Shown here: piece by piece, positions 1 through 7,494 of the stretch
Numbering within the stretch: position 1 is the first letter of the stretch
Layout of the letters: each line of letters starts with the position of its first letter
Source: Bacteroidota bacterium
GTDB lineage: Bacteria; Bacteroidota; Bacteroidia; Bacteroidales; UBA4417
Assembly (NCBI GenBank): GCA_020048595.1
Contig: JAIFMH010000245.1
Span: forward strand, 1 to 12,374
Direction of reading: 5' to 3'
Length of the DNA: 12,374 nt
Translations under genes and position numbers: made by a program
Notes under the pieces: model-generated
Told to the model about the DNA's origin: nothing
Databases searched by the model: none
What the model saw: only the letters and a program-made list of their open reading frames with translations

Positions 1-201
1 AAGGTCGGGGCAATAGATTTCCTATTTTCAAATTTAAATATTTTGCCTATGTGCCCATTTCCCATTTTCTATTTTCTATTTTCTATTTTCTATTTCCTAT
101 TTTCTATTTTTCTCCCCCAAACGCTGACAGGTCCTTCATACGCTGTCAGGTTTCCTATTTCACTATTTCCCATTTTTCCATTAACTATTAACTTTTAACT
201 G
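1..201. repeat. Non-coding tail with low-complexity tandem repeats downstream of the last gene
   Basis: This stretch has no plausible gene. Bases 65-106 are six head-to-tail copies of the heptamer TTTTCTA, with a single T-to-C change at base 96. Related degenerate units (TTTCCTA, TTTCCCA) extend the pattern across roughly bases 16-180. Bases 181-205 hold a second simple repeat built from TTAACT/TTAAC units, and it runs into the stop codon of the GH17 gene. Similar pyrimidine-rich strings of this kind are, from memory, common in intergenic regions of Bacteroidota; their function is not known to me. No intrinsic terminator with a T-run in the direction of transcription is visible. Confidence 0.75.
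124..149. repeat. CTGACAG inverted repeat (small intergenic hairpin)
   Basis: CTGACAG at 124-130 is the reverse complement of CTGTCAG at 143-149, giving a 7-bp stem with a 12-base loop. Read as direct repeats, the two sites are CGCTGACAGG and CGCTGTCAGG, differing at one base. The hairpin lies about 50 bases past the GH17 stop, but on the minus strand it is followed by a G-rich then A-rich stretch rather than a T-run, so it is not a textbook terminator. It resembles the CCTGACAGG-type repeats that I recall in Bacteroidota intergenic regions. Confidence 0.5.
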
Positions 202-1095
202 TTAACCCTTCCCATATTTCAATTTACCATCTTTATCCCAAAGTCCCCAGTAGGCTCCCACATCGCCTTCATCGCTCATTTTCCACATTTCATCGAAACT
301 GGAAAAGTAGAACATATCAATATTATCTTCTTTACTCCAGTTATGGGCGTTGATAAAATACCGGATTGCATTGTTAAAGGAGGCTTCAGAATCTTCGAAA
401 GCCGTTCCACGGTTTGGCCAGCCGGTTTCGGTAATGATCACTTTTTTGCCATTTCCGGCTTTCAGTGCCCTGTGATACATATCCTTCATATAGAGAAGGG
501 AATAATTGATATGACAGCCTTCCCAGAAAGGATAGCAGTTGGCAAAAAGAATGTCGCAAACTTCAGTAATAGCCGGCCGGTTGCAGAATTCATAATAAGC
601 GTCAACGTAACCAACAGGAATTCCGGGCAATTCATTCTTTACCTGGATGATAAATTTTAACAGTTCTTCCTCGGTTAAATCTTCACGATACAATACTTCA
701 TTACCCACAGCAACTAAATCGGCATAACCATCTTTAGCTATCTGAATAACATTTGCAACTTCTTCTTCGTTGATCGACTGGTTTTCGCCAAGCCAGGCAC
801 CAACCATTGTTTTTAATCCATATTCTTTTGCAATTCGCGGAATCATCTCATTTCCATCGGTACACGAAAAAGTCCTGATCCAACTTGTATAAGGACTTAT
901 GATTTCAATTTTTCTACGGATCTGTTCTTCAGTGATTAAATCGCCGGGCTTTTGGTCTTCCAAATAAGGGCTGAAGCATATACCGTGCATGCCGCTTTTC
1001 AGCACTTCGGTAAAAATGGATTTCATGTCTGCGTCCGATTTATTCGTAACGTTCTGGCCGGCCAGTGAAAGAATGTAATCATTTCTAAACGACAT
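202..1095 (-). CDS. GH17 family beta-1,3-glucanase/transglucosylase, probably cytoplasmic
   Basis: A complete 297-residue TIM-barrel enzyme of glycoside hydrolase family 17, which cleaves or transfers beta-1,3-glucan chains with retention of configuration. Family landmarks are visible in order: the first strand GICFSPY (38-44), IRTFSCTD (73-80), the acid/base motif VGNE with Glu133, and the nucleophile motif ITETGWPNRG with Glu223. The length fits a bare catalytic domain with no binding module. The N-terminus (MSFRNDYILSLAGQ) has no signal peptide, so the protein should stay in the cytoplasm. It is the last gene of the cluster, 35 bases after the phosphorylase gene, and probably acts on imported oligosaccharides with it, either shortening chains or remodelling them by transglycosylation. 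The start is supported by a strong Shine-Dalgarno sequence. Family assignment is secure; hydrolase versus transglucosylase activity is open. Confidence 0.9.
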   Translation of the reverse strand: MSFRNDYILSLAGQNVTNKSDADMKSIFTEVLKSGMHGICFSPYLEDQKPGDLITEEQIRRKIEIISPYTSWIRTFSCTDGNEMIPRIAKEYGLKTMVGAWLGENQSINEEEVANVIQIAKDGYADLVAVGNEVLYREDLTEEELLKFIIQVKNELPGIPVGYVDAYYEFCNRPAITEVCDILFANCYPFWEGCHINYSLLYMKDMYHRALKAGNGKKVIITETGWPNRGTAFEDSEASFNNAIRYFINAHNWSKEDNIDMFYFSSFDEMWKMSDEGDVGAYWGLWDKDGKLKYGKG

Positions 1096-1104
1096 ATTGA
1101 TTAT

Positions 1105-1110
1105 CTCCTT
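1105..1110 (-). promoter_or_regulatory. Shine-Dalgarno sequence AAGGAG for the GH17 gene
   Basis: On the minus strand, AAGGAG is followed by nine bases and then the ATG at 1095-1093. This fixes the start of the GH17 gene. It is unusual here because the other genes in the window have only A/T-rich leaders without a purine ribosome-binding site, as is typical for Bacteroidota. Confidence 0.65.
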
Positions 1111-1130
1111 CTTTAAAATTATGTATTTAT

Positions 1131-4100
1131 TTACCTGACTAAATTGCTGAATGAAACGTCAATCCGAGCTATATCTCCGCTACGGCGAAATATTCTGTAT
1201 CTCATTTCTTTACTGATGGTATGACCTGTTATAAGCATCAGTTTTCCATCTGCGAATGTGATTGAAATTCTATCTTCGTTTGATGCACTGTAAAGGATGG
1301 GAACCTGGCAGAAAGTGAATCCCAACTGCCCTGGTTGCAGGTCTGTTTGCTGCTGTTCTCCTTTCAGATTAAAATATTCGAAAGTACTTTTCTTATTCAG
1401 CAACTCTTCGGGATTCAGCAAACTGGATTGGAATAAAATTTCGCCATCCTGGATATGAATTCCTAATTCCCTCATGCGTGTGATAAAGTCTTCCTTAACC
1501 TGACCGGTCATTCCGGGCTGCTGTGCGCCTGCATTTCCGGGAGTATGCGAATAAGCATCTGTTGGGAAGGCACCGTATAAATCAGGTGATTTATTCAATC
1601 CGATTCCTGCTTTTATTTCGAAATAGTGATCTTTAAGTTTACCAATTACCACAGGATCAGCCTGCTCATTAACGCCCCTGAAATAACATTCCTGGGCAGC
1701 AAGCAGCAGCTTTGAAACCATATGCCAGTATATGCTTCCCAAACCTTCGTACCCGTAAAAAGTACCCGACCGGCCGGTAAACGACTGGTGGTCGAAAAGC
1801 TCTTCGAAAATCGCTAAAACCTTTTCCTTTTCTTCGGCAAGTAGAGGTGCATAGGTATCAGCATCCAGGTGGTTTAATGCATTTTCCAGAACGGCTGCAT
1901 TACGGAATGTTCCATTAAAGTGGAAATTCCCCAAATCATCTTTACTTAAAATGGATGAATCGGAATCGGTAACTAATTTGCTCAGCAGTTTTGATTCCTT
2001 AACCTTACTGCCGGGGATATTATTTTTCTGGCTGAAAAGAGGCAATTGCCTGTCGGGATAAAGCAGGTAACTATACTGATCGCGGCGAAACAAATTACTC
2101 CATTTCAAGGAGTTAAGCACATCAAGACTTTCTTCAACCGATAAGTATCCTGAACTTAAAACAGCTACCTGGCCTTCGAGCATTTCGTACAAATGACGGA
2201 TCGAAACACTTTGATCAGAGAATGAAACGAGGTTATATGCATGATAAAGTCCGTCGTCCCGTTTGTTCACTTTAATGGACTGATCCATATATTCCAATGC
2301 GAGTTGAGTGAATTCAGCCAACGCTTTTGCCTGAACCATCATTTTCCGGCCTGAGAAAGAATTTTCATAAACGTTGTTTCGGTATTCGCTTCCGGCTTCT
2401 CCAAGGCTATCGGCAAAACGCCGCCTTTCGGAATTTGAAAATCCAGTTCCAAGTAAGGTTGTATTGCCTGAAAAAAGTGTAAATATCTTGTCGAAAAAGA
2501 TTCCTACTTCTTCGGAAACGGGAATTTCCTGACTTGAAGATTCGTTGAATATCTCAGTCCAAAACTTCAGGAAACGCCTTAAATAATATAGCGTAACCAT
2601 CGAAACACCGTTGCCTACCAGGGCATTGTTAGCATCGTTCCATTCAGGACGTTGGGTATTAAGCCAGATGCCGGCTTCGGGTATAAAATTGCTCAGCTTA
2701 GCTAATAAGGTAACCAGTATTTTTTCGGTCAGATTCACGCGGTAAATCTCTTCGTCTCTGCCTTTTAATAAAACTCCGTCAGCACCGGTTTTCTGAATCA
2801 GAGCTTTAATTTTATCATTTAAACCAAAATCAAAAACAATGGTATCCTTTGGATTTTTAACAATTTCGGTATATGATTTTATGCGGTAAGGTATATTGGC
2901 ATATACAAACAATTCCTTTTTCAACAAGGCATCCAATGTACCCGGATGAAATTCAACGGATAACTCGAGAAATTTCTGCAGGTATATGATCTGGTGGTCG
3001 CCCCAGTAACCAATATAAGCCCAGGGATCGTGTGGATCAGGGCTTTCCCAGTCGATGCCTTCGCGTGTAACACGATATGGATTGTAACCATCGGCAGTTG
3101 TTGCATTTAAAAACTTGCAGATCATACCTTCCAGGAATTCAGGATATGAAAGGCTGAGTGCTTCCCAGTTCTGAAAAATATCGCGCCAGTTTCCCTGGTA
3201 ATTTAATTTTGCTGAGCCATCCGGATTTTTTGTTTCAATCGAAAACTGGTTCCAGGGGCGGCTTGGATCGCCGTGCCTGCGGCTGAAAGTGAGAGGCAGG
3301 TATTCGCTGCAAATCCGGATCAGGTCAAAATCGGAAGTGCCTTCGGCCAGCCTGATCAGGTCAATATAGTCTATTGTTTCCGGTAGGTGATTGAGCCAGA
3401 CCTTATGTTTAGCTGAAACATTTTTATTTATCTGACCTGCAAAAAGGATAAAGTCTGTTTTATCAAGTTTGTAATTGTTAGGGAAAATGCCGCCTCTCAT
3501 TACATTGAACAAGGTATTGGAGAAATGACGGGCATAGCTTAACTCATCATTTCCCATTTGCATTCCATCGGCGTTGGATACAATTTTCTTCAGGTTTGAT
3601 GTTCCTTTTTCAATATCAGCTTCAACCAGTTGGTTTAAGTTAGCCATGGTTTTTATGGCATTGCTGAGGTTGGCTACATCGCCGCTTTCCTGGTTAATTT
3701 CAGCAACAATCATCCATTCTCTGCTGGCGTCTTTATTAAGAGTAAGGCTTGTACTCACATAATAAGCACCGCGCGTGGCCCTAATATCGGTTTCGGTGTC
3801 AACGGATTCTCCTTTTATAAAATTTTCAACCTGGTGGTTTGAGATCAAAATTTTCGCATCAGGATTAATACCGTATGACCATACTGTTGTTGCTTTAAGC
3901 GATTCGCTGGGTTCAGCCCGATCAACCGGGATTGAGCTCAGCATATACAGGCCAAGTTTGGTTTCTTCGAGCAATTCACACTTTTTATAGGCATCAAGCA
4001 AACTGCTGTATGCATTCTGAAAATCAAAATCCACCCCGTTAGGAAGAATATTCTTAATTCCATCGAGTACATCAACTGTAACCGGTCCGGTATTGTGATT

Positions 4101-4598
4101 GCTTATAACCGACTTTTTTACGAATCCGAATTTTTCGCTGCTGTCCCAGCCATATCGGAATCCTACACCCAGATCAACATTAATTTCTTCGAAAATGATT
4201 TTATTGCCGTAAATGCTTTTGTAGAGATTTCTTTCGATTTTGTAAATTTTTTCCGACTCCGTTGAAAAAGGTTCCCATAAATACGTTTTGTCATCCTTGC
4301 CAACCAAGAGGTACGTTTTACTTCCTGTAATACCTTTACTATCATGTATTTTATCAACGGTATAATAAGGGAATAAAGCGTTATTACGATCTTTCCTTCC
4401 AGCCGACAACGAACCGTTGCTCGAAATAAACATCCAGTGATCGGAATCGCTCACAATGGTCATAAAGAAATCAGGCATCCGGTTGCAGTTACTGATTTTG
4501 TAGAATTTTTCATTTTCAATTTCTACAAACTGGCCTTGAACTTCCTTCCTGCTTTGGTTTATTTCCGAATTTCCCAAATAAATGGCTTTCTTGCTCAT
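1131..4598 (-). CDS. GH94-clan beta-1,3-glucan phosphorylase (GH149/GH161-like)
   Basis: An 1155-residue protein without a signal peptide, expected in the cytoplasm. It would split beta-1,3-gluco-oligosaccharides with inorganic phosphate, releasing alpha-glucose 1-phosphate and saving ATP. The architecture fits a large inverting phosphorylase. There is a beta-rich N-terminal half (about 1-330), then an (alpha/alpha)6-type catalytic region with the motifs RHGDPSRPWNQF (441-452), YQGNWRDIFQNWE (467-479), WAYIGYWGDHQI (526-537) and RPEWNDANNALVGNG (650-664). Asp655 is the probable general acid, matching the WND of GH94. GNAGAQQPGMTGQVKED (1021-1037) is a candidate phosphate-binding region. Classical GH94 enzymes are nearer 800 residues; the length and the PEWNDANNAL form point to GH149, with GH161 as the alternative. 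The neighbouring GH16 and GH17 genes support beta-1,3-glucan as substrate. The exact family and preferred chain length are inference. Confidence 0.82.
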   Translation of the reverse strand: MSKKAIYLGNSEINQSRKEVQGQFVEIENEKFYKISNCNRMPDFFMTIVSDSDHWMFISSNGSLSAGRKDRNNALFPYYTVDKIHDSKGITGSKTYLLVGKDDKTYLWEPFSTESEKIYKIERNLYKSIYGNKIIFEEINVDLGVGFRYGWDSSEKFGFVKKSVISNHNTGPVTVDVLDGIKNILPNGVDFDFQNAYSSLLDAYKKCELLEETKLGLYMLSSIPVDRAEPSESLKATTVWSYGINPDAKILISNHQVENFIKGESVDTETDIRATRGAYYVSTSLTLNKDASREWMIVAEINQESGDVANLSNAIKTMANLNQLVEADIEKGTSNLKKIVSNADGMQMGNDELSYARHFSNTLFNVMRGGIFPNNYKLDKTDFILFAGQINKNVSAKHKVWLNHLPETIDYIDLIRLAEGTSDFDLIRICSEYLPLTFSRRHGDPSRPWNQFSIETKNPDGSAKLNYQGNWRDIFQNWEALSLSYPEFLEGMICKFLNATTADGYNPYRVTREGIDWESPDPHDPWAYIGYWGDHQIIYLQKFLELSVEFHPGTLDALLKKELFVYANIPYRIKSYTEIVKNPKDTIVFDFGLNDKIKALIQKTGADGVLLKGRDEEIYRVNLTEKILVTLLAKLSNFIPEAGIWLNTQRPEWNDANNALVGNGVSMVTLYYLRRFLKFWTEIFNESSSQEIPVSEEVGIFFDKIFTLFSGNTTLLGTGFSNSERRRFADSLGEAGSEYRNNVYENSFSGRKMMVQAKALAEFTQLALEYMDQSIKVNKRDDGLYHAYNLVSFSDQSVSIRHLYEMLEGQVAVLSSGYLSVEESLDVLNSLKWSNLFRRDQYSYLLYPDRQLPLFSQKNNIPGSKVKESKLLSKLVTDSDSSILSKDDLGNFHFNGTFRNAAVLENALNHLDADTYAPLLAEEKEKVLAIFEELFDHQSFTGRSGTFYGYEGLGSIYWHMVSKLLLAAQECYFRGVNEQADPVVIGKLKDHYFEIKAGIGLNKSPDLYGAFPTDAYSHTPGNAGAQQPGMTGQVKEDFITRMRELGIHIQDGEILFQSSLLNPEELLNKKSTFEYFNLKGEQQQTDLQPGQLGFTFCQVPILYSASNEDRISITFADGKLMLITGHTISKEMRYRIFRRSGDIARIDVSFSNLVR

Positions 4599-4722
4599 GA
4601 TTTTTGGCTTTGAATATAATCTGATTATTTTTTAACTTATCTGATTTTATCTTTTGTAAAATCATAAAAACGAACATGATTCTGCAAAACATTGATATAA
4701 TTCAATATAATCTAATTTCTAA
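4599..4722 (-). promoter_or_regulatory. AT-rich spacer before the phosphorylase gene, with dyad and repeats
   Basis: This 124-base gap separates the GDPD-GH16 gene from the phosphorylase gene. It contains an 8-bp inverted repeat, TGATTTTA (4642-4649) and TAAAATCA (4657-4664), around a 7-base loop. A direct repeat AATATAATCT occurs at 4613-4622 and 4704-4713. ATCTGATT occurs twice, at 4619-4626 and 4639-4646, exactly 20 bases apart. No convincing Bacteroidota promoter (TTTG and TAnnTTTG) was found on the minus strand. The spacer may hold an operator or a secondary promoter for the two cytoplasmic enzymes, or simply be AT-rich leader. Confidence 0.35.
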
Positions 4723-6264
4723 TTACATTTTCTGGTAAAACCTTACGTATTCCACCTCCATCGCCTGAGGATACTCTGTTTTGTCCATTCCTTCAGCACT
4801 TCCCCAGGCACCGCCAACGGCAAGGTTTAAAATAAGGTAGAAAGGTTTGTTGTATGGCCATTTCGTTTCTCCTAATCCTTCGTTTTTGTACTCGAAGTAG
4901 CAAGTGTCGTCGACGCAAATCCGCATTACTTCAGAGTTCCATTCCAAAATATAATTATGAAAGTTTTCAGTTGCACCGGGCACTTTGATGACGGCGGTTT
5001 TTTGAGTTCCGGCCTGCCACTGGTAATCTTTGGAATGGGCAGAAGCGTGTATTACGTTTACGTTGTGGCCAACATGTTCCAGGATATCAATTTCCCCTAT
5101 CGCAGGCCAGTTGCCATCGTTGAATGACCAACCACCAGGCATCATCCAGATGGCTGGCCATGTTCCTATTCCGGCAGGAATTTTTGCCCGGACTTCGACC
5201 CGTCCGAATTGCCAGGCAGCTTTAGAATTCAACCGTGCTGAGGAATATGGTTTGCTTTCACATTCTTCTCTGATAGCAGTAAGTGATAATTTGCCATTCT
5301 CAACATGAGAATTTTCTTTCCGGGCGATTGTATAAAACTGGGCTTCTCCATTGCCCCAGCCTGTTGCATTTCCTTCCGTATCATAAACCCATTTAGTAGA
5401 ATCCGGAAGCCCGGTATAACTAAATTCATCACTCCATTTCAATGTCCATCCGTTTGCAATTGGTGATTTTTTTATTCTTTCCATCAAGATTTCCGGCTCA
5501 TTGGTGGTTATGAAATCAAAATTATTAGCAATAAGCCAGTCCATTTCAGGAGCAGCATTAACTGTCCAGGCATTTAAAGCAATGTTGTTTTTCTTTGCCA
5601 TTTCAATCCATTCCGGATGGCTCACAAACACTGAATAATGATAATCGGCACCGCTTATTCCATCTGATTTTAGTTGTGCCGGTGACTTATCCCCTTCGAG
5701 GTATTGAGTAATTGACTCAGGATCAAGAACTTTAACTTTTTTTAGAATATCATAATCAAAACTGATATACACAACCATATGCTGTGCATTCATCTTTTTA
5801 ACAAGATCCACAACTTTTCCGGCAATAACTTTTCCGCGCTCTTTGCTGATTTCTGATGGTTTTATTTCGCATACCAAACGTGTTGAACTGTTGTTTTTAA
5901 GACCAGCCTTGATATACTCTTCTAAGGTAGGCAACTTTTCGCCGTTCGTAAGTTTGAATACTGCCAGATCTTTAAATTTTGTTTTTTCTATGGGCAGTTT
6001 ATTGTATTCCGGATCGTGATTAATAATAAGTTCACCATCAGCTGTCATCCGGACATCAAATTCCGAACCGGTGCATTTCAGTTCAATTGCATGTTTCAGC
6101 GCTGCAATAGAGTTTTCAGGAAGGTTGTTTTTCTTCCATGCACCGCGGTGGGCAACTACACTATTATCTGCAAATGAAACTTTTCCTTTGCCGGTATTTC
6201 CCGCGAAGCTAAAGCTTGTGAACCATGCTGAAATGAGTAAAAATGCAACCAAATTTTTAATCAT
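4723..6264 (-). CDS. Secreted GDPD-GH16 fusion: glycerophosphodiester phosphodiesterase plus beta-glucanase
   Basis: A 513-residue two-domain enzyme in one uninterrupted frame. The N-terminus (MIKNLVAFLLISAWFTSFSFAG) is a signal peptide with a likely cut near residue 21 and no lipobox cysteine, so a periplasmic location is expected. Residues about 32-265 form a glycerophosphodiester phosphodiesterase domain: AHRGAW (His39, Arg40), LPENS (48-52), SEFDVR (Glu68, Asp70), INHDPE (His83, Asp84), CEIKP (Glu133), AWTVN (232-236) and FITTNEPE (251-258), so the catalytic and metal-binding set appears intact. Residues about 270-513 form a GH16 laminarinase-like domain with EIDILE at 391-396 (nucleophile Glu391, acid/base Glu396), preceded by WPAIWMMPGG and followed by the usual GGAWG segment. 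The linker is very short. The GH16 part should cut beta-1,3 (or mixed) glucan; the GDPD substrate is unknown, possibly a phosphodiester group on the glucan. Confidence 0.9.
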   Translation of the reverse strand: MIKNLVAFLLISAWFTSFSFAGNTGKGKVSFADNSVVAHRGAWKKNNLPENSIAALKHAIELKCTGSEFDVRMTADGELIINHDPEYNKLPIEKTKFKDLAVFKLTNGEKLPTLEEYIKAGLKNNSSTRLVCEIKPSEISKERGKVIAGKVVDLVKKMNAQHMVVYISFDYDILKKVKVLDPESITQYLEGDKSPAQLKSDGISGADYHYSVFVSHPEWIEMAKKNNIALNAWTVNAAPEMDWLIANNFDFITTNEPEILMERIKKSPIANGWTLKWSDEFSYTGLPDSTKWVYDTEGNATGWGNGEAQFYTIARKENSHVENGKLSLTAIREECESKPYSSARLNSKAAWQFGRVEVRAKIPAGIGTWPAIWMMPGGWSFNDGNWPAIGEIDILEHVGHNVNVIHASAHSKDYQWQAGTQKTAVIKVPGATENFHNYILEWNSEVMRICVDDTCYFEYKNEGLGETKWPYNKPFYLILNLAVGGAWGSAEGMDKTEYPQAMEVEYVRFYQKM

Positions 6265-6306
6265 AAGTATCTTTTTTGTTAACAGCAGAAATTGATCCGT
6301 ATGATT

Positions 6307-7494
6307 TTATTGAAAGACTCTTACATAATCAACAAACATTCGTTGCGGAAATACAGTGGTTGCATCTGGCGAACCTGGCCAATCGCCTCCGACTGCTACA
6401 TTGAAAATGAAAAATTGTTCAGCATTAAAAGCTGCAATATCCATAGTTGTCATGGTAAAGTACAAATTGTCATCCACATAGGATTTAATATTATCCTTTG
6501 TCCATATAGTAGTAAAAACGTGGAACTGTTGCGAAAAATCGCCAGAGGTAAGGTTATAACTCAATCCGTAATCTGCGCGAGCACCTGCATTTTGCCAGTG
6601 CAAAGTACTGTATACCCTGCCTGGAAATGTTCCGACCAGTTCCATGATATCAATTTCGCCACAGGCTGGCCAGCCTACGGATGTAATGTTATTTCCCAGC
6701 ATCCACAAGGCAGGCCATAATCCTTTACCAACAGGTAATTTCGCCCTGATATCAATACGACCATACTTGAATGATTTTTTATTTAGTGTGGTCATCCGGC
6801 CCGACGTATAATTAAAGATGCCGATGGATTCTTTACGCGCTTCGATAATCAGATTCCCCGCCGAAACAAATGTATTTTTAGGGCTATTGGTATAATACTG
6901 CAACTCATGGTTGTTACCATTGTTGTTACCAATTTCCTGGTTCCATACATTTGTATTTAAAGAGCTTCCGGTAAATTCGTCGCTCCACACAAGTGTGTAG
7001 CCCGAATACTCCGTTGGTGAAGAATAGCCTGTGTTATCAGTTGGCAGATAGGTACCGTTCTCGGCGGTAATTGTACCTTTTACGGAAGAAGTACTAATTG
7101 TGCAGAGCTTAGGATTACTCAGCTGAACTGTAAACTGAAGATTTGCCTGGCGCTGATTGGTTGGATCACCTTTAATAACCACGTCGAGTGTAGCCTGGTT
7201 TTGATTTGCAGGGATTGTTATTGTTCCGGATGCAGCAACAAAGTCTTTAGGCGAAGTGGCGGTTCCGGGCACCAGGGTGTAATCAACAGTAACCGCATTG
7301 GTTGACGACTTGTCACCAAAGATATAAAATCGCATGATTGCATCAGAAGTAGATCTTTCAAGCGCTACATCCTGAACATTTATTACAGGAATAACTTCAG
7401 CAGGAGGAGTTGGATCATCGCCTTCTTTACAGGCAAAAAGAATCAAGCCACAAGCCACAAAAGCACTGAATTTATACAATCTACTTAGTTTCAT
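6307..7494 (-). CDS. GH16 beta-glucanase lipoprotein with Calx-beta-like domain
   Basis: A 395-residue surface lipoprotein expected to make the first cuts in beta-1,3-glucan (laminarinase type) outside the cell. Residues 1-21 are a lipoprotein signal with LFAC, lipidated Cys22, followed by KEGDD, an acidic stretch of the kind that exports Bacteroidota lipoproteins to the surface. Residues about 36-145 look like a Calx-beta domain (VDYTLVPGTATSPKDF, then SGTITIPANQNQATLDVVIKGD in two parts of one run of strands). Residues about 165-395 are the GH16 domain: YTLVWSDEF, HELQYYT, GRIDIRAKLP, LWPALWML and EIDIME with Glu280 as nucleophile, Asp282 and Glu285 as acid/base, ending in FVDYVRVFQ. The start at 7494 is chosen because it gives the lipoprotein signal directly; an in-frame upstream ATG at 7635 would add 47 residues crossing a palindrome and bury the signal. 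It lies 42 bases before the GDPD-GH16 gene. Confidence 0.88.
   Translation of the reverse strand: MKLSRLYKFSAFVACGLILFACKEGDDPTPPAEVIPVINVQDVALERSTSDAIMRFYIFGDKSSTNAVTVDYTLVPGTATSPKDFVAASGTITIPANQNQATLDVVIKGDPTNQRQANLQFTVQLSNPKLCTISTSSVKGTITAENGTYLPTDNTGYSSPTEYSGYTLVWSDEFTGSSLNTNVWNQEIGNNNGNNHELQYYTNSPKNTFVSAGNLIIEARKESIGIFNYTSGRMTTLNKKSFKYGRIDIRAKLPVGKGLWPALWMLGNNITSVGWPACGEIDIMELVGTFPGRVYSTLHWQNAGARADYGLSYNLTSGDFSQQFHVFTTIWTKDNIKSYVDDNLYFTMTTMDIAAFNAEQFFIFNVAVGGDWPGSPDATTVFPQRMFVDYVRVFQ

Noticed and set aside
61..201. CRISPR array in the repeated tail
   Set aside because: The repeat units are 7 bases and contiguous, with no unique spacers between them.
343..660. 105-codon open frame on the plus strand
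   Set aside because: It is antisense to the GH17 gene, which has clear catalytic motifs; the product resembles no known protein.
6292..6720. 142-codon open frame on the plus strand
   Set aside because: It lies wholly antisense to the GH16 gene apart from a few bases, its product is rich in Cys, Ile and His without a recognisable motif, and no ribosome-binding site precedes it.
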